Of a stretch of DNA of 19,362 nt, positions 13,203-19,362 are shown in pieces. The number at the start of each line of letters is the position of its first letter. The stretch's first letter is position 1. Source of the DNA: an uncultured Ruminococcus sp. (lineage in GTDB: Bacteria; Bacillota; Clostridia; Oscillospirales; Ruminococcaceae); NCBI GenBank assembly GCA_900556055.1, contig USNJ01000014.1, forward strand, positions 1 through 19,362. The letters are read 5' to 3'. The position numbers were made by a program, and so were the translations under genes. Below the pieces are notes generated by a model. The model was given only the letters and a program-made list of their open reading frames with translations, did not search any database and was not told the origin of the DNA.

Positions 13203-14752
13203 TATTCAGCACCGCCTTCCTCAGCCGCAGCTTCTGTTTCTGCGGGCTGTGTTTCCGCTTCGGGAGCAATATTCTGGCGAAGCTGGATAGTCATTTCAAA
13301 CTTATAATAGCTTGTAGCGCCTTCTTCCGAGTCCGTGGGCTCCTTGAAACCTGTGTATGTGATGTTATCATACTTATCGAGGTCGAAGATGTTCTGAGCT
13401 ACCTGGTAAGGAGCATCAACATTATCTGCAACACCTGTTATCGCAAAGATGCCGTCTTCATAAGCAACTTCGTTCCAGTAAGCGCCTTTAACAGCCTTGA
13501 AGCTGTCTGCAACATCGTTGAACACTTCGGTCTTAAGTACAGGCATACTGTCGAATGCAGTCGATACCTTTACTGCCTGATTCTTGTATGTAGCGACCTT
13601 ATCGATCTGCTCCTGAGCCTTATCAACTGCGGCGATCTTATCAAGGACCTCCTGGCTGTTGATGTATGTATCAATATCGGTTATCTCTTTTTCCATTGCT
13701 GTGATGTTGATGTTGATTCCGAGTGCAACAAGTGCTACCAGTGCAGCGGATACAGCAGCTGTGATTCCGACAGCAGTGAAGAAGGAAGCACCTGCAGCAG
13801 TACGTCCGGAGGAGTCATCAACTTCCAGCAGGTTGATACGCTCAACATCTCTCTGACGCTTGAACATTGCGCCGACAGCGTTTGCATAGTTGGAGAATTC
13901 GATATTTTCGTAACCCGAGATAACGCTGGGCACCTGAAGCAGGCTTGCTGTGATGTCCATTCCCTCGAGAGCGTCTGTCAGACGGTTATACTCTGTGGTA
14001 TCGCCGTAGAAGATAACGTTCTGGATTGAAGCACCGTTGTTCTTGGATTTATGGAACTGGAACATTCTGAAGATATTCTCGTTGACAGCCTCGTAAACAT
14101 AATCCTTGGAGTTTTCATAATCCGCAGGATCGATAGATGCAAATCTTGAGAATGAGAGCTGATGGTTCTCGTAAAGGTTCAGGCTGACGAAGTTCGGGTC
14201 GATCTGAACAACGAGCAGAGGCATCTTGGCTCTGATCTTCATATCATTCAGGATCAGACGTGAAATACAGTTGCAGGAAACGGCAATTGATTTCAGGTTG
14301 ATTCCGAGGAAGCCGAATACTTTTCTGAAGCAGTCAACGATCTCGAACGGGCAAGCTGTTGCGAGGATCCTCTGCGCCTGAACGCCGTCCTCCTCGATGT
14401 CGCCTGCGATAGTATATGAAATACTGTAATCGTCTGAGATACCCATTGTGTGCTGCATCTGGTTCTGAACCATTGTCAGCAGCTGCATGCCCTTAGCTTT
14501 AGGAATATGAAGTTCCTTGAAAATTACAAGGTTGGAGGAAATGCTGACAACAGCATCCTTATCGCTGATCTTCTTTGCTTTCAACTCTTCGTTAATGAGA
14601 GTTGCAACCTTCGGTATATCTTTTATATGACCGTTTACAATCAGACCTTCGCTTACCTCGATCGTGGTAGCGTCGTATATCTTGATACGTCCGCGGTTTT
14701 CAATACCGTGAACGACCCTGATATGTCTGTCTGTAATATCAAATGAAAGCAT
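13202..14752 (-). CDS. PilM-PilN fusion protein
   Basis: A 516-residue protein joining two pilus platform subunits normally made separately. Residues 1-~300 are a PilM-type actin-like domain: FDITDRHIRVVHG (phosphate-1 region), VVSISSNLVIFKELHIPKAKG, LLVVQIDPNFVSLNLYENHQL and the final SVISGYENIEFSNYANAVGAMF. After a ~10-residue link comes RINLLEVD (Ile306-Leu309), the conserved N-terminal INLL motif by which free PilN docks on PilM, then a membrane helix at ~320-345, a coiled segment and a PilN-like alpha/beta domain (YWNEVAYEDGIFAITGVADN), ending in an acidic Glu/Ala tail. PilM would be cytoplasmic and PilN extracytoplasmic. The ATG at 14752 has GAGGTGA 5 bases upstream; a GTG at 14761 lies inside that site and is not used. 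The frame is open throughout, so this is a true fusion in this sequence. Confidence 0.88.
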   Translation of the reverse strand: MLSFDITDRHIRVVHGIENRGRIKIYDATTIEVSEGLIVNGHIKDIPKVATLINEELKAKKISDKDAVVSISSNLVIFKELHIPKAKGMQLLTMVQNQMQHTMGISDDYSISYTIAGDIEEDGVQAQRILATACPFEIVDCFRKVFGFLGINLKSIAVSCNCISRLILNDMKIRAKMPLLVVQIDPNFVSLNLYENHQLSFSRFASIDPADYENSKDYVYEAVNENIFRMFQFHKSKNNGASIQNVIFYGDTTEYNRLTDALEGMDITASLLQVPSVISGYENIEFSNYANAVGAMFKRQRDVERINLLEVDDSSGRTAAGASFFTAVGITAAVSAALVALVALGININITAMEKEITDIDTYINSQEVLDKIAAVDKAQEQIDKVATYKNQAVKVSTAFDSMPVLKTEVFNDVADSFKAVKGAYWNEVAYEDGIFAITGVADNVDAPYQVAQNIFDLDKYDNITYTGFKEPTDSEEGATSYYKFEMTIQLRQNIAPEAETQPAETEAAAEEGGAE

Positions 14753-14761
14753 ACTCGTCAC

Positions 14762-14890
14762 CTCACTAATTTTTTATAAATTATAATAATATCATTGCCG
14801 GGCTGAGGAACTCGTTCTTTGACGGCACCCTGATCCCAAAAGCAAATTTATCCTTTGTTTTTGAGCGTATTCCGACGCTCATTCTGCCGA
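14762..14890. other. Gap between pilC and pilM-pilN with one small hairpin
   Basis: GAGCGT (14863-14868) pairs with ACGCTC (14875-14880). On the minus strand the hairpin is followed by AAAAACAAAGG, not T, so it is not a terminator; it starts 10 bases past the pilC stop and may stabilise the message. No promoter is convincing here. Confidence 0.35.
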
Positions 14891-16081
14891 TTATTCGATG
14901 TTTGCCATACCGGAATACAGCAGAGGGAAGATACCCGCAAGAACAAGACCGATTACGAGACCCATGAGGATCAGCATGATAGGTTCGATCATGCCGACCA
15001 GCTGAGTGATAGCTGAGTCTGACTCTTCTTCGTAATAGTCGGATGTCTTGGAAAGAATGGTATCAAGAGCACCTGATTCCTCGCCGACGAAGATGATGGA
15101 GGTGAACATGGATTCAAATATGCCTGTTCTCTGGATAGCTGCGGAGAGCTGATCGCCCTGCTTTACTTCGTCAACAACAGTTTCGAAGGATTTTACCACA
15201 TATGAGTTGCTGAGGATCCTGGAGGATCTTTCGAGAGCCTCTACCATCGGGATACCACTTGAGTAAAGGTTTGAAAGGGTTCTTGCGAAACGTCCTGTAT
15301 ATACCTTTACGAGGAGCTTGCCGACCATAGGGATCTTCAGGATGAACTTATCCCATTTGTACTTTACGCTTTCGATCTTCATGAGATAGATGATCGTGAA
15401 AATGATAAGTCCGAGAACGAGTATGTAAATGTACCAGTGATATTTCATACTGTCTGAGAATGCGAACAGGAACTTAGCGATAGCGTTTACGTTATTTCCT
15501 GCCATGTCTTTAAAAGTAGGAAGTACCGTAAGACAGAGGACGATAACAACGGCAACCAGGAGGACAACTAGGATGATAGGATAGATAAGAGCTCCTCTGA
15601 TCTTGTTTGCCAGCGTACCTTCCTTTGCGTAGTGATCCTCAAGTCTTTTCATGATAACGTCGAGCTGACCTGAAGCTTCACCTGCGGCGATCATACTGAT
15701 AAAGAAGTCAGGGAAAGCACCGTCCTGCATTCTAAGTGCGTCGGAGAAGGAACGACCTTTCTGAACCTCCTCATATACTTCTCTGAAAACCCTTTTGGAG
15801 CCTTCCTTTGGCTGCTCCTTATAAAGGATATCCAGAGCCTTTACAAGCGTAAGACCCGAGCCGATCATGGCGCTGAGCTGACGGCAGTTGAACGAAAGCT
15901 CCTTGGTCTTGAACTTATAAAGATTTTTGTCGCCTTTTGAGTTCGTTTCTTTGTAGCTCGAACAGAAAAGACCTTTTTCGTTGATTTTATCTAAAAAGTC
16001 ATTGACGTCCTCCGCCTGCATCCTTGCATTCTTGACGGTGTTTCCCTGAACGTCAGTGGCAGTATAGATAAAAGTCTTCAT
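14891..16081 (-). CDS. pilC: Type IV pilus inner-membrane platform protein PilC (GspF family)
   Basis: A 396-residue polytopic protein, the usual length for the family. The N-terminus MKTFIYTATDVQGNTVKNAR is a typical PilC/GspF start. Two T2SSF cytoplasmic domains follow, each ending with the repeated motif GE.SG.LD (134-141 and 333-340), and three membrane helices at ~164-190, ~215-235 and ~365-388. It is the core around which pilins are added by PilB and removed by PilT. Start is the ATG at 16081, eight bases after GGAGGTG; the frame extends 18 codons further upstream but without a ribosome binding site and with an atypical Cys/Arg-rich sequence. It is the first gene of the six-gene assembly operon, behind its own promoter and a structured leader. 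Confidence 0.96.
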   Translation of the reverse strand: MKTFIYTATDVQGNTVKNARMQAEDVNDFLDKINEKGLFCSSYKETNSKGDKNLYKFKTKELSFNCRQLSAMIGSGLTLVKALDILYKEQPKEGSKRVFREVYEEVQKGRSFSDALRMQDGAFPDFFISMIAAGEASGQLDVIMKRLEDHYAKEGTLANKIRGALIYPIILVVLLVAVVIVLCLTVLPTFKDMAGNNVNAIAKFLFAFSDSMKYHWYIYILVLGLIIFTIIYLMKIESVKYKWDKFILKIPMVGKLLVKVYTGRFARTLSNLYSSGIPMVEALERSSRILSNSYVVKSFETVVDEVKQGDQLSAAIQRTGIFESMFTSIIFVGEESGALDTILSKTSDYYEEESDSAITQLVGMIEPIMLILMGLVIGLVLAGIFPLLYSGMANIE

Positions 16082-16190
16082 AATCCGACACCTCCGATAA
16101 TGGATGAATTTGATCCGGCAGCATAAAAAGGTCACTCGTGCCGCCGGCTATAAGCCGTTTGCATCTGTCAGATACTTCCTGCCTATGATA
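16082..16190 (-). promoter_or_regulatory. Structured 5' leader of the pilC operon
   Basis: About 110 bases separate the predicted start of transcription from the pilC ATG. A 9-bp stem (16147-16139 with 16123-16115, one wobble) encloses a loop containing CCTTTTTA; a competing small stem GGCT/AGCC (16156-16153 with 16149-16146) shares its first bases, so the two are mutually exclusive. No match to the c-di-GMP riboswitch consensus is apparent. Confidence 0.45.
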
Positions 16191-16197
16191 CTTCTTC

Positions 16198-16226
16198 ATT
16201 ATAACATTTATGTAACGATTTCGCAA
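16198..16226 (-). promoter_or_regulatory. Sigma-A-type promoter of the pilC assembly operon
   Basis: On the minus strand TTGCGA (16226-16221), a 17-base spacer and a perfect TATAAT (16203-16198). An 8-bp direct repeat GAAGTATC lies at 16194-16187 and 16178-16171, over and just after the expected transcription start, and could be a repressor site. Upstream, 16227-16354 holds AT-rich sequence and a small hairpin TTCGGC/GCCGAA (16323-16339) without a T-run, just past the amidohydrolase stop. Confidence 0.75.
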
Positions 16227-16354
16227 TATGTAATTTTGAACAAATTGTGCCTGTTTAATAGGAACATATAGACAAAAACGCATTAACATTGCATGAAAAT
16301 CAGCATTGTTTTTTGTGATACTTTCGGCAAATCGCCGAATATATTATATGAATA

Positions 16355-17140
16355 TTAATCAAAAAGTATCTTTTCAGCGTTTTTGTGTGTTATCATTTCT
16401 GTTTCTTTATGGTCGAGTCCGAGTCTTGACAGCATCAGCAGTGTTTCCGACGGCAGCTGCCACGGCATATCGCTTGCAAAGAGTATCCTGTCTGCCCCGT
16501 GCTTCTTTATTATGCGGGATGCGGCACTGTCGGGGATCCTTCCGCTTACGAATGCAGTGTCAAGATAAACGTCCTCGCCTGCGAGATATTTTTCGGCTTC
16601 CTCCCACATATAATTTCCGCCGAGATGCGCAAGTATCATGGTCAGTTCCGGTACACGCCTATGCACGGTCAGGGCGGCTTTCGGTGTGCAGTGAACATCG
16701 TGCGGTGAAATAACATCCATTCCGCAGTGGAAGAGAACGGGCAGCTTCAGCTCGGCACACTTTTTATATATAGGTATCATACGTTCCTCATCGGCATAGA
16801 AATGCTGATAATCGGGGTGGAGCTTCACGCCGTAAAGTCCAAGCGATCTTATCCTTTCCAGCTCATCGGCTGCGTCGGGAGCATCGGGGTGGACGCTTCC
16901 GAAGGGCAGCAGCCTGTCCGATTTTACCTCAGCCGCCCAGTTGTTTATGGCGGTCTGCTGATGCGGCTTTGTGGCAATGGTCAGCAGGACGGAGCGTTCA
17001 ATGCCGCATTTATCCATCGCTGCGAGAAGCTGCGCAGCCGTGCCTCTTGTTTTCGGGCGGCAGGGGGAATTGCTTTCGAGGCTTTCTATTGCTCTTTCGG
17101 CTATGCTTTCCGTGAAAGCGTGGGTATGAAAATCTATCAT
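16355..17140 (-). CDS. Amidohydrolase family metal-dependent hydrolase (TIM barrel)
   Basis: A 261-residue protein of the amidohydrolase-2 type. Metal-binding and catalytic positions are clear: HTH at 5-7 on strand one, GVKLHPDYQHF (105-114), LFHCG with His138, ILAHLGG with His172, and FASDMPW with Asp224. Family members hydrolyse or decarboxylate small cyclic or carboxylated substrates; the substrate cannot be told from sequence. Start is the ATG at 17140 with AGGAG eight bases upstream; the open frame continues 31 codons further up, through an imperfect hairpin, with no site. Cytosolic. It is a single-gene unit on the same strand as pilC, and no functional link to the pilus is evident. Confidence 0.9.
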   Translation of the reverse strand: MIDFHTHAFTESIAERAIESLESNSPCRPKTRGTAAQLLAAMDKCGIERSVLLTIATKPHQQTAINNWAAEVKSDRLLPFGSVHPDAPDAADELERIRSLGLYGVKLHPDYQHFYADEERMIPIYKKCAELKLPVLFHCGMDVISPHDVHCTPKAALTVHRRVPELTMILAHLGGNYMWEEAEKYLAGEDVYLDTAFVSGRIPDSAASRIIKKHGADRILFASDMPWQLPSETLLMLSRLGLDHKETEMITHKNAEKILFD

Positions 17141-17163
17141 GAAAAATCTCCTGTTAATAAAAG

Positions 17164-17249
17164 CCATTGGAATTATGGAGAAAATCTCCGCAAAAGCTTT
17201 GATATATGCGGTTTTGCAGCGAGAGATTCCCATAATTCAATGGGTTTTT
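17164..17249. repeat. Long imperfect inverted repeat upstream of the amidohydrolase
   Basis: CCATTGGAATTATGG (17164-17178) pairs with CCATAATTCAATGG (17230-17243) with one bulged base; inside, GCAAAA (17190-17195) pairs with TTTTGC (17212-17217). T-runs follow on both strands (GTTTTTAG on +, CTTTTATT on -). It lies between divergent genes and could be a two-way terminator, a leader structure, or a small mobile element remnant. Confidence 0.55.
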
Positions 17250-17274
17250 AGTATTAGTATAAGGAGGCGGTATC

Positions 17275-17478
17275 ATGCACGATTGGAACGGCAATGGAAA
17301 AGATGATCTTTTTGACAGGTCGGTCGATTATGAGATCATATCCGGCGATGAAAAAAAGAATGATGCAAAGCCTGAAGATAAGCCGAAAGCATCTCCGCAG
17401 ACGGGCAGTGAGGTGCTTGGTGCGGTCATTATCGCAGTCTGCATAATTCTCTTTATAGTCGGGATAATTGTTTTCTGA
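17275..17478 (+). CDS. Small tail-anchored protein with EF-hand/dockerin-like calcium loop
   Basis: A 67-residue protein. Residues 3-14, DWNGNGKDDLFD, match a 12-residue EF-hand/dockerin-type loop (Asp-x-Asn-x-Asn-Gly, then Asp at position 9 and Asp at 12). A charged Lys/Glu/Asp/Pro linker (~20-45, PQTGSEV near its end) leads to one strongly hydrophobic helix at ~47-67 that ends the protein, so it is probably membrane-anchored by its tail with the loop on one face. Dockerins have two such loops, so this is at most a half-module and no cohesin binding should be assumed. A strong AAGGAGG site 7 bases upstream of the ATG and a strong terminator downstream show it is a real gene. I do not recognise a named family; short proteins opening with a similar DWNGNGK motif occur in related Clostridia, to my recollection. 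Confidence 0.85.
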   Translation: MHDWNGNGKDDLFDRSVDYEIISGDEKKNDAKPEDKPKASPQTGSEVLGAVIIAVCIILFIVGIIVF

Positions 17479-17483
17479 GATAA

Positions 17484-17528
17484 AAAAGCTCTGCGTTCAT
17501 GCTTTTGATGCATGGACGCAGAGCTTTT
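17484..17528. terminator. Strong bidirectional terminator
   Basis: A 19-bp stem (17484-17502 with 17510-17528, one wobble) and a 7-base loop, with TTTTATTTTAT following on + and TTTTTTATC on -. It ends both the small plus-strand gene and the minus-strand GyrI-like gene, whose stop overlaps the stem by two bases. Confidence 0.93.
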
Positions 17529-18159
17529 ATTTTATCGGGTGTCTTATGACGGTTTTCAGACGTTCCGGGGCGCATCTTCTCGGATCAGAAAGATAGATCT
17601 CGTGATGCAGGCGAGTGTCAGAAAGATCCTCCGAGTATCCGTTTTTTTCGGCAAATTCACGCATTTTCAGTATGGTTGACGGTTCGCTGTCGTAGCTTCC
17701 GATGTGCATCGACTGAACGCAAAGTCCCTCTGAAACTGTGATTAATTCAGCTTTTGACATATCGGCTTTTTTCTTCTTTTCAGCTTCCGCCCTTGCCTGT
17801 TCAAATACGCTTTCAGTTACGAAATCAGGCTGACGGATAACGGATATCCAGTGAAATTTGCTTTTGTCAGTGATGTTAAGTCCGTCAAATATTCCGTCAT
17901 TGACCGACCAGAAGCCTTCAAGCGGCGGAACGACATATTCAAAATAGCCGTAGGGTCGGCTGCCGCTCATTTTTGACATTTTTATCGTGAATGACAGACC
18001 GTAGAGAATTTCCATCGCCTGTTTGTATTCGGGAGATGTGTTCGGATCTCCGCTTCCCCTGACTGCGATGAATTTCATCTCGGGCACGGTCACTATTGAC
18101 GGTTCCGTTTTTGGCATATAGAGATCCTGGTATTCCTTTTTAAAATCAAACTTTTCCAT
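17527..18159 (-). CDS. GyrI-like domain protein
   Basis: A 210-residue protein of the GyrI-like/SbmC small-molecule-binding fold. Marks are TVPEMKFIAVRGSGDPN near residues 24-40, EYKQAMEILYGLSFTIKM, the aromatic PYGYFEYVVPPLEGFWSV, and a C-terminal repeat-like half ending with LHHEIYLSDPRRCAPERLKTVIRHPI, the classic last strand-helix of this group. Members bind hydrophobic ligands; some inhibit gyrase or hydrolyse small compounds, but neither can be inferred here. The start at 18159 lies inside the preceding gene (14-base overlap), with GAGG about 10 bases upstream, so it is translated from the same message. Last gene of the cassette controlled, probably, by the WYL regulator upstream. Confidence 0.88.
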   Translation of the reverse strand: MEKFDFKKEYQDLYMPKTEPSIVTVPEMKFIAVRGSGDPNTSPEYKQAMEILYGLSFTIKMSKMSGSRPYGYFEYVVPPLEGFWSVNDGIFDGLNITDKSKFHWISVIRQPDFVTESVFEQARAEAEKKKKADMSKAELITVSEGLCVQSMHIGSYDSEPSTILKMREFAEKNGYSEDLSDTRLHHEIYLSDPRRCAPERLKTVIRHPIK

Positions 18160-18520
18160 TTTCGATAAACCTCATAAGCGCCGCTTCATCGTCAATATCG
18201 TAATCTCCCGTGATGCCGCTTCTATGATATACAACGCCTGCTGCCTCGTTCCTTTCAAGACAGTCAAGCAGCGTTTCAACGCCGTTTTTTCGCGCAAATT
18301 CTGTGAATGCGAACGGCTTCGGCTTTCCGAGCATGCCTTTTCGGCATTCGGTTTCGGGACATTCAAAGCAATGGTCATATCCCTTTTCGATGCAGCATTT
18401 TCTGTTTTCGCACCAATCTTTGTCATGGCAGCTGTCGCTGTGACAGCCGCTGCAATCCTCATTTTCCGAGCATATGCAGCAGGCAAGTCCGCAGCGTGCT
18501 ATTCCGAGTTCACGTTTCAT
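18146..18520 (-). CDS. Cysteine-rich DUF3795 protein
   Basis: A 124-residue protein with 14 cysteines, 13 of them in the first ~62 residues (ARCGLACCIC, DCSGCHSDSC, CCIEKGYDHCFECPETEC), the pattern of DUF3795. The spacing suggests two or more zinc sites or an iron-sulfur cluster, not shown directly. The C-terminal half (FAFTEFARKNGVETLLDCLERNEAAG) is helical and ends with DIDDEAALMRFI. Function is unknown in the family. It overlaps the PPOX gene by four bases (ATGA) and the GyrI-like gene by 14, which indicates coupled translation. Start at 18520 with GGGAGA seven bases upstream. Confidence 0.85.
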   Translation of the reverse strand: MKRELGIARCGLACCICSENEDCSGCHSDSCHDKDWCENRKCCIEKGYDHCFECPETECRKGMLGKPKPFAFTEFARKNGVETLLDCLERNEAAGVVYHRSGITGDYDIDDEAALMRFIENGKV

Positions 18521-18963
18521 AGCATTCTCTCCCTGATGTAAATTTGTTTTGTAAAATCAAAATGTTCCATAAACGGGACATCATTTTCGTATATCCATGA
18601 CCTTATAAGCGTCGGAGATACTTCAATGACACGCTCAGAAGGCAGCGCAGACCATCTTGATACCGCACTCGGGAAATGTGTTGTCATAGCTGACATAAAT
18701 TCCGCATTTTCCGATGGTTTGCCGATATCACGGGCAATGCCCTCGACCGAATAGTTTTTTATGGACAATGCGATATGCGGATTATCCGTCAGCTGACGGT
18801 ATTTCAGATAGGTTTCGTCCGTCTGGAAGTAAAATCTGCCGTCAATGACAACAACACTCATAGGGCGTGATGTCACACGATCGCCCGAGCAGGTCGAAAG
18901 CACCATGATGCCGCTGTTTCCGATATCCCGAAAAAGCTTTTGCAGCGCAGCTTCATATTCCAT
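18517..18963 (-). CDS. Pyridoxamine 5'-phosphate oxidase-fold (PPOX) family protein
   Basis: A 148-residue split-barrel flavoprotein-type protein. MVLSTCSGDRVTSRPMSVVVIDGRFYFQTDE is the FMN-binding strand pair typical of the general-stress/PPOX group, and NPHIALSIKNYSVEGIAR is the next strand set. Such proteins bind FMN, haem or F420; the cofactor cannot be told here, and it is not PdxH itself, which is longer and has a defined C-terminus. The start is the ATG at 18963 with GTGAGG about 8 bases upstream; the frame extends 37 codons further, overlapping the regulator gene, with no site. It is 61 bases after the regulator stop and the first gene of a three-gene overlapping set. Confidence 0.88.
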   Translation of the reverse strand: MEYEAALQKLFRDIGNSGIMVLSTCSGDRVTSRPMSVVVIDGRFYFQTDETYLKYRQLTDNPHIALSIKNYSVEGIARDIGKPSENAEFMSAMTTHFPSAVSRWSALPSERVIEVSPTLIRSWIYENDVPFMEHFDFTKQIYIRERML

Positions 18964-19011
18964 AATGATAACCTCACTTTCATTTATGAGATTATCATAA
19001 CACGGGAAATG

Positions 19012-19027
19012 TGACATCAGTATGTCA
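19012..19027. promoter_or_regulatory. Palindromic operator-like site upstream of the PPOX gene
   Basis: TGACAT-CAGT-ATGTCA is a perfect 6-bp dyad with a 4-base centre. It overlaps the end of the WYL regulator gene (stop at 19025-19027) and lies about 50 bases upstream of the PPOX start. A TATGAT/GATAAT-like -10 follows on the minus strand at about 18990-18998, so the dyad would cover the -35 area. Regulator identity is inferred only from position. Confidence 0.45.
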
Positions 19028-19362
19028 TGTTTCATATCTGCCGAGAATTTTTTTGAGATATCCGATATATTCATTCCTGATATTATCGGGTGAGATTATC
19101 TCGGCTTTGTCCCCGAAAGTCAGGATATAGTTATAAAGCGATTCGATATCCGACCATGTGAAATCAAGCAGGATATTCCCGCTTTCGTCATATTTGGGCA
19201 GTTCAACGCCGAATTCGTCGATGATGCGCCACTTTACCGAGTTGTTGAAGCGCACTTCTACGCATATTTCGCCGTGAGTGTGGTTCAGCTTGTCGCAGAC
19301 ATATTCGGGGATCTCGCGTTCGGAACATTGCCTGTCGGTGCAGACGAGATCGGTGAGGCGGG
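19025..19362 (-). CDS. WYL-domain (YafY-type) transcriptional regulator, C-terminal part
   Basis: The frame is open from the right edge, so the gene enters from outside and only its last ~111 residues are seen. They match the end of a WYL-domain regulator: EICVEVRFNNSVKWRIIDEFG followed by ILLDFTWSDIESLYNYILTFGDKAEIISPDNIRNEYIGYLKKILGRY, the typical C-terminal WCX extension after the WYL barrel. The helix-turn-helix is N-terminal and out of view. Such regulators sense ligands or nucleic acids and often control adjacent genes; here the PPOX-DUF3795-GyrI set is immediately downstream on the same strand. A GTG at 19255 is internal and not the start. Confidence 0.88.
   Translation of the reverse strand, partial: RLTDLVCTDRQCSEREIPEYVCDKLNHTHGEICVEVRFNNSVKWRIIDEFGVELPKYDESGNILLDFTWSDIESLYNYILTFGDKAEIISPDNIRNEYIGYLKKILGRYET

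Noticed and set aside
13190..14029. Plus-strand 279-codon open frame antisense to pilM-pilN
   Set aside because: Cys/Asp-rich shadow translation with no start signals opposite a conserved gene.
16082..16190. c-di-GMP riboswitch in the pilC leader
   Set aside because: GCAAAC is present but the conserved GNRA tetraloop, GGGACGCAAAGCC and receptor segments are not; only simple stems remain.
1..19362. CRISPR array, tRNA or rRNA genes
   Set aside because: No regularly spaced direct repeats and no tRNA- or rRNA-like conserved segments were seen on reading through.

Overview
The window reads as a chromosomal segment of a low-to-moderate GC Gram-positive (Firmicutes) bacterium, most likely a Ruminococcus-type member of the Oscillospiraceae. 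The basis is inference from strong AGGAGG ribosome binding sites, sigma-A-like promoters, an Rpn-family gene, and a type IV pilus locus with two adjacent pilin genes, an arrangement described in cellulolytic Ruminococcus albus. No outer-membrane secretin or PilP gene is present, as expected for a Gram-positive pilus.

Layout: (1) 1-1471, the C-terminal ~490 codons of Hsp90/HtpG on +, ending at a bidirectional terminator. (2) 1531-3146, two minus-strand singletons: an amidase_3 + SH3 peptidoglycan amidase and a C-terminally short Rpn/PD-(D/E)XK protein. (3) 3275-16081, the type IV pilus region in four transcriptional blocks: two pilins (minus) behind a near-consensus promoter; pilB and pilT (minus); the prepilin peptidase (plus, divergent from pilB); and a six-gene minus-strand assembly operon reading pilC, a fused pilM-pilN, a pilO-like gene, a very large GspK/PilX-like minor pilin, then GspI/PilV-like and GspJ/PilW-like minor pilins. 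(4) 16355-17140, a metal-dependent amidohydrolase. (5) 17275-17478 (+), a 67-residue protein with an EF-hand/dockerin-like calcium loop and one C-terminal membrane helix. (6) 17527-19362, a minus-strand cassette: WYL-domain regulator (partial), PPOX-fold flavoprotein, cysteine-rich DUF3795 protein and GyrI-like protein, the last three with overlapping ends.

How it works together: the peptidase processes every prepilin in the window; PilB drives extension and PilT retraction; PilC, PilMN and PilO form the inner-membrane platform; the K/I/J-like minor pilins would prime and cap the fibre, and the oversized K-like subunit is a candidate tip adhesin. The most interesting points are the PilM-PilN fusion that keeps the PilN INLL motif as an internal segment, the 673-residue K-like subunit with a predicted beta-repeat body, a charged helical insert in the peptidase just before its GxGD motif, and terminator-like hairpins placed inside the pilin pair and inside the assembly operon, which could set subunit ratios.

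All calls are from reading the sequence and from family knowledge; no searches or structure predictions were run.
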